From positions 180,664 to 244,663 of the forward strand of contig NZ_VUNM01000001.1 of the NCBI RefSeq assembly GCF_009695655.1: a stretch of DNA of 64,000 nucleotides, written 5' to 3'. Under the pieces are notes generated by a model. The model did no database searches. It worked only from the letters and a program-made list of their open reading frames with translations, and had not been told where the DNA came from. Both the position numbers and the translations under genes were made by a program. This document shows, in pieces, positions 49,883 to 58,860 of this stretch. The number at the start of each line of letters is the position of its first letter. The first letter of the stretch is position 1. Source of the DNA: Sharpea porci. Its GTDB lineage: Bacteria; Bacillota_I; Bacilli_A; Erysipelotrichales; Coprobacillaceae.

Positions 49883-51196
49883 TCAATTAAGCTCATACTT
49901 TATTTTATCATGAACATTGATATCCTTACCAACTTGAACTTCAATCATTGTTAATTCTGTAGTTGCAAATACTGTGTGTTTCATTCCAGCAGGCATTGAG
50001 ATTGTTGAACCTGTTTTGATTTCCTGTTTTTTTCCGTCAAGTACAACAAATCCACTTCCTGAAATAACAGTCCAGAATTCATCACGACATGAATGAGAAT
50101 GATAACTCATATGCTCACCTGGTTTCATAACTACTTTGACAGTAATGCTAGTATCTTCAATATCAATTACTTCATATTTACCCCATGATTTCTCTGCATA
50201 TCTAACAACATCCTCAATCTTTTCAACAAAAGGCTTAATATGTGCTGATCTTACCTTGTCTGAAACGAGAATTCCATCTGCACTTGCTGATACAACTATA
50301 TCTTTTAGACCCATAGCTAAAATAGGAATTTCCAATTCATTAAGAATATGCGTATTAGAACAAGTATCATCCATAATCGCATTGCCAATAATTGGCTCAT
50401 CCATCGCTTCAGTGAGTGTGTTCCAAGTTCCTAAATCTTTCCATTCTCCAGAATATCTTAGTACCTGAATACTTTCTTCTTTTTCTACTACAGCGTAATC
50501 AAAAGAAATTTTATCTAAACCTTCATATTTATGGAACAAGTCATTATAGTCTGTAAAATCAATGAGCTGATGAGATATGTTCAACAAATAATCCATTCTG
50601 AACGCAAAAACACCTGCATTCCACAATGCTCCTTTTTTAATATATTCAATCGCTACTTTTTCTATTGGTTTTTCTTTAAATGTTGATACGTAAGAAACAT
50701 TATCTTTACTATTAGGAATAATATAGCCATATTTTTCACTTGGATATGTAGGTTCAATGCCCATTAAAGTAAGATTAGCATTCCCTTGACGTACAAGTTC
50801 ATCAAGTTTTTGAATGGATTCAAAAAAATCATCATTTACATATGGGTCAACTGGACAAACGATAACCGGTTCATTATCAGCAACTCCTTTTACATCATGT
50901 AAATAGGTTGTAGCAAGAGCAATAGCAGGGAATGTATCTCTTCGATAGGGTTCAACTGAAATATTAACATTATTTCCTAACTGATTACGAATTGATGAAA
51001 CTTGAGTTTTTGCTGTTGCAATAGTTATATTAGCATTTGAATCTACTTTAGTTATTTGTTTATATACACGTTGAACCATTGATGAATATGAGCCATCGTT
51101 GTTTTTAAATATTTTAATAAACTGTTTAGATCTTACTTCATTTGATAATGGCCATAATCTTTTTCCTGATCCACCAGACAATAGAATTATATTCAT
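49883..51196 (-). CDS. manC: mannose-1-phosphate guanylyltransferase (second copy)
   Basis: The 437-residue enzyme begins MNIILLSGGSGKRLWPLSNEVRSKQF, has EPYRRDTFPAIALATTY, VCPVDPYVND and a C-terminal cupin with HSHSCRDEFWTVISGSG. It is roughly two thirds identical by eye to the copy at 33585-34907 but AT-rich. It lies 3 bp from the DUF2304 gene and forms the GDP-mannose supply of the second cluster. Confidence 0.94.
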   Translation of the reverse strand: MNIILLSGGSGKRLWPLSNEVRSKQFIKIFKNNDGSYSSMVQRVYKQITKVDSNANITIATAKTQVSSIRNQLGNNVNISVEPYRRDTFPAIALATTYLHDVKGVADNEPVIVCPVDPYVNDDFFESIQKLDELVRQGNANLTLMGIEPTYPSEKYGYIIPNSKDNVSYVSTFKEKPIEKVAIEYIKKGALWNAGVFAFRMDYLLNISHQLIDFTDYNDLFHKYEGLDKISFDYAVVEKEESIQVLRYSGEWKDLGTWNTLTEAMDEPIIGNAIMDDTCSNTHILNELEIPILAMGLKDIVVSASADGILVSDKVRSAHIKPFVEKIEDVVRYAEKSWGKYEVIDIEDTSITVKVVMKPGEHMSYHSHSCRDEFWTVISGSGFVVLDGKKQEIKTGSTISMPAGMKHTVFATTELTMIEVQVGKDINVHDKIKYELN

Positions 51197-51198
51197 AC

Positions 51199-51537
51199 TT
51201 ATTTATCCTCCAGTTTGTTTTTCAACAATGAGACTTCCTGTATCAATAATGTAATCTTTTTCGTTTGATTTGAGACAATAACACTGAGATTTAAACAAAT
51301 CGTAATCAAAACAATTATTGCTACTAGGAACACCATATTAGACATTGTTTGAAAGCCTAATAAGTGTGATATAGTTGCTAATAATCCAGGCCAGATTAAT
51401 ACTATAATTGATATTAATGATAATACTAACCATACCAAGGCGTATTTCATTGTAAGTTTATTTTTACGTACGAAATTCAATATAACAATAGCAAAAATAA
51501 CGACTAATAATGCAATCATTAGAAAATATCTATTCAT
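51199..51537 (-). CDS. DUF2304-type small membrane protein
   Basis: The 112-residue protein has three membrane helices (about 4-22, 33-52 and 66-86) followed by a short cytoplasmic coiled coil (SVIVSNQTKKITLLIQEVSLLKNKLEDK). This matches DUF2304 proteins, which are commonly encoded next to GtrB/DPM1-like GT2 enzymes. Its start is one base from the stop of that gene. The function is unknown in general; a role in anchoring the transferase or in lipid-linked sugar transfer is inferred from context. Confidence 0.85.
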   Translation of the reverse strand: MNRYFLMIALLVVIFAIVILNFVRKNKLTMKYALVWLVLSLISIIVLIWPGLLATISHLLGFQTMSNMVFLVAIIVLITICLNLSVIVSNQTKKITLLIQEVSLLKNKLEDK

Positions 51538-52251
51538 TTATTTCTTCCCCTTCATACTTGTAACAATAATGGATAATGAGACATTAATCATATAGTAAAC
51601 AGTTTTCCATGCACGAATACTTGAGACCCCACCAGCTCTTTCATGCATTTTGACGGGTTTTTCAGTAACTCTAAACCCTAATCTAACAAGATCTACAATA
51701 GATTCTGGTTCAGGATATTCGGTTGGATAGTTTTTAGCCAAGTATTTTATTGTTTTCTTATTTGCCGCTCTAAACCCACTCGTTGGATCATAAATTTTCT
51801 TATGGACAAATAAATTAATGAGTGTTGATATGATTTTAATACCTGCACGTCTAGCACCAGTAGATTTAAATTCACTTGTTGTATTATCTACAAAACGAGA
51901 GCCAATACAAACATCTGCTTCATTATTTTCTAGAGGCTTAACAATTGTTGGTACATAATTAATATCGTGCTGTCCATCACCATCAAATTGAATAGCAACA
52001 TCATAGTCATTTTCAAGTGCATATTTATAGCCTGTTTGCACTGCTCCTCCAATACCTAAGTTATGAACAAGTGTAACATGATTAAGTTTGTTTTCCTTTA
52101 AAATCTTTTCAGTCTTATCCGTTGAACCATCATTTATAACTACATAGTCCACTTTCATTGTTGTATTTTGATTATATTCTTTTATCATTTCAACAGTACC
52201 AAGAATGGAATCTTGTTCATTATAGGCTGGTATAATCATTAAAATTTTCAT
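51538..52251 (-). CDS. GT2 family polyprenyl-phosphate glycosyltransferase (DPM1/GtrB-like)
   Basis: The 237-residue enzyme has LMIIPAYNEQDSILGTVEMI, the DxD in QFDGDGQHDINYVP, GSRFVDNTTSEFKSTGARRAG and DPTSGFRAANKKTI, the signature of dolichyl- or polyprenyl-phosphate mannose/glucose synthases. It has no C-terminal membrane pair, so the DUF2304 neighbour may provide the anchor. With manC and the mutase in the same operon, GDP-mannose is a likely donor. It is the first gene of the second cluster. Confidence 0.92.
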   Translation of the reverse strand: MKILMIIPAYNEQDSILGTVEMIKEYNQNTTMKVDYVVINDGSTDKTEKILKENKLNHVTLVHNLGIGGAVQTGYKYALENDYDVAIQFDGDGQHDINYVPTIVKPLENNEADVCIGSRFVDNTTSEFKSTGARRAGIKIISTLINLFVHKKIYDPTSGFRAANKKTIKYLAKNYPTEYPEPESIVDLVRLGFRVTEKPVKMHERAGGVSSIRAWKTVYYMINVSLSIIVTSMKGKK

Positions 52252-52343
52252 GTTTATTTATATGTATCCTTTTGACATTTCTATTAGTCATTAGAATATA
52301 CAATCTCCTTCCTGAATAATAAAATAGAACAACCATTTTATAA

Positions 52344-52372
52344 ATTATAATAAAATATACCATTCAATTCAA
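52344..52372 (-). promoter_or_regulatory. promoter of the second glycan cluster
   Basis: TTGAAT and a perfect TATAAT with 17 bp between them on the minus strand, about 95 bp upstream of the first gene. Confidence 0.6.
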
Positions 52373-52395
52373 CACTGGATATTTATCCGATTAAA

Positions 52396-52428
52396 TCCTG
52401 AACTGGAATTATAAATTCTAGTTCAGGA
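52396..52428 (-). terminator. 33-nt near-perfect inverted repeat
   Basis: TCCTGAACT pairs with AGTTCAGGA and the pairing continues inwards through GAATT/AATTC, a 15-bp stem with one G-T pair. It lies downstream of rfbC and upstream of the next promoter and probably ends the rfb message, although the U tract is poor (ATTTAAT). Confidence 0.5.
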
Positions 52429-52683
52429 GATGATTAAAGTCCTCAAACTACTCATTGAATACAAGTAAGAACTAAATGTTTAGAGATATCATTTTTTGTA
52501 CTTTAAAGAAAAAACTCAAAAAGGTGAAAGATGCAACATTTAATACGTTATACTTATTCGTTACTATAAAACTTTTCTGTCTTCTACATTTAGAAGTAAA
52601 TTATTTTTTAATAAAATTACAATTACAACATTGTTATAAAAGTCAAAATTTAATTTTTATCAGAATGGTTTAATTAATACAAC

Positions 52684-53292
52684 TTAAAATTTAAACGTAT
52701 CCTTCAATGGTAACCAAAGCTTATCTTTATCTGAGAAGTTGAGTTCAGTACCGTCATCAAGCTTATATGATGAAGGATCTGCAGTACCTTTATATTCACC
52801 AACTAAGTGAGGCCATACAATACCAATTTCAGGGTCATTCCAGGCAAGACCACTTTCATCACCCTGATGCCAGAAATCAGTTACTTTATAACAGAACTTA
52901 GCTTCATCACTTAATACTAAGAAGCCATGTGCAAAGCCTTCTGAGATATAGAACTGTTTATGGTTATCTTCAGTGAGTTCTACACCATACCACTTACCAT
53001 AAGTCTTAGAGTTAGCTCTTAAGTCTACAGCGACATCAAATACTGAACCTTTTACAACTCTTACTAGTTTTCCTTGTGGATATTATTTCTGGAAGTGTAA
53101 GCCTCTTAATACACCCTTTGTTGAATAGGATTCATTATCCTGTACAAAGACCATATCTAAACCTGCTTCATGCATATCTCTTTGATTATATGTTTCTGTG
53201 AAGTAACCTCGATCATCACCATGTACAGCTGGTGTGATGACATGTAAGCCTTCAATTCCGCCTACATTCTTTTCTACTTTAATTTGTCCCAT
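52684..53292 (-). pseudogene. rfbC: dTDP-4-dehydrorhamnose 3,5-epimerase interrupted by TAA
   Basis: The frame of 202 codons is complete but has a TAA at 53083-53085, right after RGLHFQK and before YPQGKLVRV. Family members have Q or a similar residue there, so CAA to TAA is the likely cause. Both halves keep the motifs: DDRGYFTETY and VQDNESYSTKGVLRGLHF before; DVAVDLR, GFAHGFLVLSD and IGIVWP after. The enzyme makes dTDP-4-keto-L-rhamnose for RfbD, so a true stop would block rhamnose formation while rfbA, B and D remain intact. A sequence error or suppression must be considered. Confidence 0.88.
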
Positions 53293-53320
53293 AATCTTTT
53301 TCCTTCTTTCTACATTGTGA

Positions 53321-53344
53321 AAGAGTTACCTTCAGGTAACTCTT
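53321..53344 (-). repeat. perfect hairpin between rfbD and rfbC
   Basis: AAGAGTTACCT and AGGTAACTCTT pair over 11 bp with a 2-nt loop. It covers the stop of rfbD and lies just before rfbC. No U tract follows, so RNA processing, stabilisation or partial attenuation between rfbD and rfbC is more likely than full termination. Confidence 0.6.
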
Positions 53345-54257
53345 ATTCTTTGATTTCTTTTAGATATCTTGACAGGGCATCCTGCCATGTAGGTAATGGT
53401 GTAAAGCCATTTTCTACGAGCTTAGACTTATCAAGTCTACTGTTGAATGGACGTGCTGCTTTAGAAAGGCCATATTCAGCAGTTGTCACTGGAAGCACCT
53501 TAGTATCAAGACCTGCCTGTCTATAGATTTCTTTAGTGAAATCATACCAGGAAATATAACCGCCTTCATTAGTTGCATGATAATAGCCATACTTATCAGT
53601 TTCAACCATATCCACTAATAATCTAGCTAAATCATATGTATATGTAGGTGTACCAATCTGATCATTGACAACCTTGACTGTATCATGTGTCTTTGCGACA
53701 TTCAACATTGTCTTGATGAAGTTCTTACCATTTAACCCAAATACCCATGTAATACGAACAATAAAGTACTTGTCAAGTGTATTAACAACTGCCAATTCAC
53801 CTTCCAATTTTGTCTGTCCATAAACATTCAATGGCTTATAGTCCTTGCAGTCTGGTTTCCATGGCTTTTCACCTTGGCCATCAAAGACATAGTCAGTTGA
53901 AATATAAACCATCTTGGCATCCAATTCTTTTGCGACATTGGCAATTTCACGCGTACTAGCAACATTAATTTTTCTTACCTCGTCTACTTTGTCATCATCT
54001 TCAGCCATATCTACTGCTGTCCAGGCAGCACAGTGAATAATGACATCAGGATTAACTTCTTTTATTGTTGCTTGTACAGCTAATGCATCAGTGATGTCTA
54101 AAGAAACATAAGGCATCTTGGTAACAGGACTATTGTCCTGTATACCAGAATACTCAGATGCCAAGTCAGTCCCTACACCTTCATAACCTCTTTTAGAAAG
54201 CTCATTCATGACATCATGACCAAGCTGGCCAGCAACACCAGTAACGAATACTTTCAT
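53343..54257 (-). CDS. rfbD: dTDP-4-dehydrorhamnose reductase
   Basis: The 304-residue SDR enzyme reduces dTDP-4-keto-L-rhamnose with NAD(P)H. MKVFVTGVAGQLGHDVMNELSKRG is the nucleotide loop, YISTDYVFDGQGEKPW and the catalytic YGQTKLEGE (YxxxK) follow, with FVRITWVFG-type VRITWVFGLNGKNF later. Start and stop overlap its neighbours closely (one shared base with rfbB). Complete. Confidence 0.95.
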   Translation of the reverse strand: MKVFVTGVAGQLGHDVMNELSKRGYEGVGTDLASEYSGIQDNSPVTKMPYVSLDITDALAVQATIKEVNPDVIIHCAAWTAVDMAEDDDKVDEVRKINVASTREIANVAKELDAKMVYISTDYVFDGQGEKPWKPDCKDYKPLNVYGQTKLEGELAVVNTLDKYFIVRITWVFGLNGKNFIKTMLNVAKTHDTVKVVNDQIGTPTYTYDLARLLVDMVETDKYGYYHATNEGGYISWYDFTKEIYRQAGLDTKVLPVTTAEYGLSKAARPFNSRLDKSKLVENGFTPLPTWQDALSRYLKEIKE

Positions 54258-55288
54258 TATTTAATTTGCTTTCTTTTCCCATACATATCATGATAGTAAT
54301 TCTGATAATCACCTGAAATGATATTTTCCCACCATTCCTTATTATCTAAGTACCACTGAATAGTCTTCTTAATACCATCTTCAAACTTAGTTTCTGGTAA
54401 CCATCCTAATTCATTATGAATCTTTGTAGGGTCAATCGCATATCTCATGTCATGACCCTTTCTGTCTTCTACATGTGTAATAAGTGATTCAGGCTTTCCT
54501 AATTCCTTACAGATAATCTTAACGATTTCAATGTTTGTCTTTTCATTATGACCACCTACATTATAAACTTCACCAACTTTACCCTTATGAATGATTAAGT
54601 CAATAGCCTTACAATGATCTTCAACATATAACCAGTCACGTACATTCTTACCTTCACCATAGACTGGTAATGGTTTGTCATGTAATGCGTTAATAATCAT
54701 TAATGGAATAAGCTTTTCTGGGAAGTGATATGGTCCATAGTTATTAGAACATCTAGAGATAGTCACAGGAAGACCATATGTTCTATGATATGCAAGTACT
54801 AATAAATCAGCACCAGCCTTAGATGATGAATATGGGCTTGATGTATGAATTGGTGTGTTTTCAGTGAAGAACAAGTCAGGACGATCTAATGGAAGATCAC
54901 CATAGACTTCATCAGTAGATACCTGATGGTATCTCTTGATGCCATATTTTCTACATGCATCCATTAATGTAGCTGTACCAATAATGTTTGTCTGTAAGAA
55001 GATCTCTGGGTTTTCAATACTTCTATCAACATGTGATTCAGCTGCAAAGTTTACAACGATATCTGGATGTTCTTCTTCAAATAGCTTATATACGCCTTCT
55101 CTATCACAGATATCTAACTTTACAAACTTGAAGTGTGGATTATCCATAACTGATGCAAGTGTTGATAAGTTACCTGCATAAGTTAACTTATCAAGACAGA
55201 TAATATCATAATCAGGATGCTCTTTAAGCATATGGAATATAAAGTTAGATCCAATAAATCCAGCTCCACCAGTAACAATAATTTTCAT
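54257..55288 (-). CDS. rfbB: dTDP-glucose 4,6-dehydratase
   Basis: The 343-residue extended SDR opens MKIIVTGGAGFIGSNFIFHML, has NFAAESHVDRSIENP, STDEVYGDLP with the catalytic acid pair and YSSSKAGADLLV (YxxxK), then RCSNNYGPYHFPEKLIPL. It makes dTDP-4-keto-6-deoxyglucose. It starts 13 bp after rfbA and shares one base with rfbD. Confidence 0.96.
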   Translation of the reverse strand: MKIIVTGGAGFIGSNFIFHMLKEHPDYDIICLDKLTYAGNLSTLASVMDNPHFKFVKLDICDREGVYKLFEEEHPDIVVNFAAESHVDRSIENPEIFLQTNIIGTATLMDACRKYGIKRYHQVSTDEVYGDLPLDRPDLFFTENTPIHTSSPYSSSKAGADLLVLAYHRTYGLPVTISRCSNNYGPYHFPEKLIPLMIINALHDKPLPVYGEGKNVRDWLYVEDHCKAIDLIIHKGKVGEVYNVGGHNEKTNIEIVKIICKELGKPESLITHVEDRKGHDMRYAIDPTKIHNELGWLPETKFEDGIKKTIQWYLDNKEWWENIISGDYQNYYHDMYGKRKQIK

Positions 55289-55300
55289 TTCATTCTCCTC

Positions 55301-56179
55301 TTAATCAATATATTTACCATCAATAATATCCTTCAAATAAGCACCATACTGGTTCTTTTTAAAAGGTTCATAAGCTTTCAGTAAGTCTTCCTTAGTGATC
55401 CAGCCATTCTTATAGCCAATTTCTTCTAAGCAAGCAATCTTACGATGTTGATGCTGTTCAACTGTCTTAACAAAGTTTGTTGCATCAACTAAGCTTTCGT
55501 GTGTGCCTGTATCAAGCCATGTAAATCCCTGTCCTAATAATTCTACATTCAATTGACCTTTTTGTAAGTAGATATTATTGAGGTCAGTAATTTCTAGTTC
55601 ACCACGTGCACTAGGCTTAATCTGCTTTGCGTATTCTACAACGTTCTTGTCATAGAAGTAAAGTCCTGTAACAGCATAGTTTGATTTAGGATGTGCTGGC
55701 TTTTCTTCAATAGAAATAGCTTTACCTTCATCATTAAACTCAACAACACCAAACCTCTCAGGATCATCAACATAGTAACCAAAGATTGTTGCACCTGTTT
55801 CCCTATGAGATGCAGCTAGTAAACGTTTTGTGAACCCATGTCCATTGAAGATATTATCACCCAGGATCATAGCACAGCTATCACCATTGATGAATTCTTC
55901 ACCAAGAATGAATGCCTGAGCTAATCCGTCAGGACTAGGCTGTACCTTGTACTGTAAATGCACACCAAACTGATGACCATCACCAAGAAGTTCTTCAAAT
56001 CTTGGTGTATCGGCTGGTGTAGAGATGATAAGAATCTCTTTAATACCTGCCTGCATCATAATAGATAATGGATAATAAATCATTGGTTTGTCATAAATAG
56101 GCAAGAGCTGTTTACTCGTTACCATTGTCAATGGGTAAAGTCTTGTACCAGACCCACCTGCAAGAATAATTCCCTTCAT
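55301..56179 (-). CDS. rfbA: glucose-1-phosphate thymidylyltransferase
   Basis: The 292-residue enzyme makes dTDP-glucose from glucose-1-P and dTTP, the first step to dTDP-L-rhamnose. [27 protein letters not shown] is the nucleotide signature, with [11 protein letters not shown] and [21 protein letters not shown] further on. First gene of the order rfbA-B-D-C, with its own promoter. Length normal. Confidence 0.96.
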   Translation of the reverse strand: MKGIILAGGSGTRLYPLTMVTSKQLLPIYDKPMIYYPLSIMMQAGIKEILIISTPADTPRFEELLGDGHQFGVHLQYKVQPSPDGLAQAFILGEEFINGDSCAMILGDNIFNGHGFTKRLLAASHRETGATIFGYYVDDPERFGVVEFNDEGKAISIEEKPAHPKSNYAVTGLYFYDKNVVEYAKQIKPSARGELEITDLNNIYLQKGQLNVELLGQGFTWLDTGTHESLVDATNFVKTVEQHQHRKIACLEEIGYKNGWITKEDLLKAYEPFKKNQYGAYLKDIIDGKYID

Positions 56180-56221
56180 AGCGTATATTCTCCTTCTTTC
56201 TTAACATGAATTACTATAGCT

Positions 56222-56253
56222 ATAATAAAACCATAACGAAACGTCATGGTCAA
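56222..56253 (-). promoter_or_regulatory. rfbA promoter with an inverted-repeat operator in the spacer
   Basis: TTGACC (56248-56253) and a TATTAT-like -10 (about 56222-56230) on the minus strand. The spacer is filled by CCATAACGAAACGTCATGG (56231-56249), two 8-bp arms with one mismatch around AAA. A repressor bound here would cover the promoter. Confidence 0.6.
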
Positions 56254-57379
56254 TAAATTGGTATATTAAATATGTGTCTGGTTGCTTTGAGTTGAATCTC
56301 TAATTCTAATAATTCCTAATAATTGAAAGAATTTATTTAAATAATGAAATCAATCTTTAGCTTCTTCTGATAATTACTTTACATGTTTGCAAATTACTGA
56401 AAAATAGTAAAGTGCCTATATTTCTTCAGAATGTAGAGCAAACGCCTATCAATACTTAGGTATCCAGGGTTTCCATAATTTTCCACACTATGAAAGTATC
56501 TTTTCAAATCACTTTCTTTTTGATTTCAATACATCAAATCGTTATCCTAGCAATGATATCAATTCTCTTTATCTTTTGTCGTTATTCTGAAATCACTCTC
56601 ATTACCATCATTACACATGCAATATTTTTTTGAGCTAGAACATCTACATTATCAAAAATGCCTGGTGAATACGAACCAGACATGCCTAAGTTGATGTATT
56701 TTAATTAGAATATGCTGTCATAAAATGATGTTTTGCATTCTATGAGATAGACTTCATTGAAGTTGTCAGCAAATAAATCTGGCAATAAGTGTGAAAAATG
56801 ATTAATGAGCAAAGGACAGATGCTGTTATTCTTTACACTGATGAAGACAACAGGTAAACAAGATACATGAAGCTTCATATTTTTCCTTTACATTAAACCA
56901 GCCCTTTCAAGAGAGAATTAATTTCAAGTATATCACCTTAGGCCAAAAGTCCAAAATCTCTACCAATCATGTGATTAATTTGAATTAAGAGAACTCTAAA
57001 GTTAATAGCTAAAAAAGACACAACAAGATAAAATGGCCCAATATTATTGCCAATAACTTTAAGAACATAATCAAGAACGTATGCAAATGGGGCCTTCCAA
57101 TGCTTGTAGCTGAGCAGGAGTAAAGATTCAACCATGGATTTTCAAGAAGACTACTTTATATAGAGGATACCGAAGTTTATCAAAAAGTTAATGCCTATGA
57201 CCAATCAGGCCATAGGCAAAACCATCGATAGATATAACGTTAGATTCTTTCTTAGAAAAGGAAGCCCTGAGAGAAATCACCTATCAAATTACATTAAATT
57301 CAAAAAATAATCTCTTTTAACGTTAAGTACTCATTACTTGAATTATCGGAAATACTAATTATATATATCCTATAGAAGG
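56254..57379. other. 1.1-kb stretch without an intact gene
   Basis: Only short broken frames. The longest on the minus strand (56938-57135) has hydrophobic segments but no ribosome site or recognisable family; upstream pieces such as LINHFSHLLPDLFADNF are in different frames with stops. It looks like one or two decayed genes that I cannot name. A GCCTATG/CATAGGC hairpin at 57193-57217 may be an old terminator. Confidence 0.5.
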
Positions 57380-58795
57380 CTACATTTGCAAAATTTTATT
57401 TATTGTAGATCGAATTATATTACCATATCCGGTTTGCGTTGCCCATCCTAATCCATTAGGATTCTCTTTTTGTCCAAGCCATTCGACATATTCAGCAGAT
57501 CCTTTTTTTACGTATTTAAAGCGATTATCAATTAAAGGATTTGCTAAATTATTCTCTTTTGCATTTTTATCAGCGTATGCCTTCAAATGCTGAATTTGTG
57601 CTCTAATGCCAAGGCGTACTGAAGCAAACGAACCACTATCCTTAGTTCCATCAGTTGCCCCCAATCCAGCAAAATTGTATTGATCTATTTTTACACGGCC
57701 ACCATATTTCAACCAATTTGTTTCATGAATCATTTGAGCAAATGCGACTTCAACCCTTATATTTTCAGCTTCTGCTTCCTGGCAATAAATACGCACAAAA
57801 TCGTCAAGAGATTTTACCTCAGTATCATGAGCACTATAAAAATCAGGAAAAACTGCTTTAGATTTATAATAGCTTATAAGTTGCTCCTTATTAGCCTGAG
57901 AGGTACCCACTATCGGATACATTGCATTATTTATATTAGAGTTATTTCTCATCTCATGTCCTAGAATCACACTATATGCATTTGGATCATCAGAATCTAA
58001 TTCTATATCTTGAACCACATTAGAAGCTTTATTGTCTTGATTAAGTTGTTGATTTTGAGAGATTGATGTAGAATTTACATTATAATGTTTCATAATTGCT
58101 TTTGCATCAGCCACACCTAAAGCTTTAAGTTTTTCATCACTTGACAAATAATTATTTACGTCTGATTTATTAGAAATAAAGGCATGCTCAATAATGATAC
58201 CTAAAATATTATATTCTTTAGATTGTCGAATAATGCCATAGTAATCTGATAATGAACCATCAGGGTATCTATTATTACTTTCTGAGTTACGAGTAAATGT
58301 ACCTCGATTTTTTAGACCAAGTTTATTTAATTCAGATAAAATTGATTTACCTAAAGCTATACCTTCTGTATTTAGTTGTGGTCGATAATTTTTATTTGGA
58401 ATTTCAACTTCTGAACCTGTAGCACTTGAACCTGCTGAATTTATATGAAAGCTTATGAGAGCTTGTGCTTTTACATCTTTAGCAAGTGATGTACGTGATG
58501 GAATAGATAAGTAGGTATCCTTAGTTCTTGTCATATGCACTTCAAATGCACCAGTTTTTTCAAGTTCTTCCTTAGCTGCATTTGCTATGACTAGCGTCAT
58601 ATAACTTTCACTATATTTTATATTGTTATACGTTTTTACTGCTCCGGGTTGATAACCTCCATGTCCCGGATCAAGTACAATAGATATTTTACTGTTTGAA
58701 GCATTAGCTTTTATATTAAGGTTACATATTATTACTACAACTGATAAAAGAATACATAAAACTACAAAAAACTTCCTTTCCTGTGAATGATTCAC
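57380..58795 (-). CDS. N-acetylmuramoyl-L-alanine amidase with C-terminal glucosaminidase domain
   Basis: The 471-residue exported wall hydrolase has a signal/anchor helix (about residues 8-28) and an Amidase_3 domain (about 35-245) with LDPGHGGYQPG, a glutamate in YSESYMT, SFHINSAGSSATG and IIEHAFISN, the zinc and catalytic residues in order. A Ser/Asn/Gln linker follows, then a glucosaminidase domain (about 320-470) with the catalytic Glu in FAQMIHETNWLKYGG and NFAGLGATD. It would cut both stem peptide links and glycan strands. The start is GTG behind GGAGGG. A two-codon frame (ATG AAG TGA) overlaps the start. Single gene with its own promoter. Confidence 0.93.
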   Translation of the reverse strand: MNHSQERKFFVVLCILLSVVVIICNLNIKANASNSKISIVLDPGHGGYQPGAVKTYNNIKYSESYMTLVIANAAKEELEKTGAFEVHMTRTKDTYLSIPSRTSLAKDVKAQALISFHINSAGSSATGSEVEIPNKNYRPQLNTEGIALGKSILSELNKLGLKNRGTFTRNSESNNRYPDGSLSDYYGIIRQSKEYNILGIIIEHAFISNKSDVNNYLSSDEKLKALGVADAKAIMKHYNVNSTSISQNQQLNQDNKASNVVQDIELDSDDPNAYSVILGHEMRNNSNINNAMYPIVGTSQANKEQLISYYKSKAVFPDFYSAHDTEVKSLDDFVRIYCQEAEAENIRVEVAFAQMIHETNWLKYGGRVKIDQYNFAGLGATDGTKDSGSFASVRLGIRAQIQHLKAYADKNAKENNLANPLIDNRFKYVKKGSAEYVEWLGQKENPNGLGWATQTGYGNIIRSTINKILQM

Positions 58796-58831
58796 TTCAT
58801 TCGGCCCTCCTCAATAATTAATCATAAGTCT

Positions 58832-58860
58832 ATGATAAAACAAAAAGTCACTATAAGCAA
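58832..58860 (-). promoter_or_regulatory. promoter of the amidase gene
   Basis: TTGCTT and TATCAT on the minus strand, 17 bp apart, about 37 bp before the GTG start. Confidence 0.5.

Larger units (their letters stand above)
52252..52683. other. non-coding stretch between rfbC and the second cluster
   Basis: Apart from the promoter and the long inverted repeat listed separately I see no gene here. An open + frame at 52476-52673 is low in complexity and lacks a ribosome site. Confidence 0.6.

Noticed and set aside
52476..52673. Open + frame of 65 codons.
   Set aside because: Low complexity, no ribosome site, against the direction of all neighbours, and in the gap between two operons.
4121..53292. 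Recoding of TAA or TGA as sense codons.
   Set aside because: All intact genes use the same codons as proper stops at conserved ends, and the internal cases are few.
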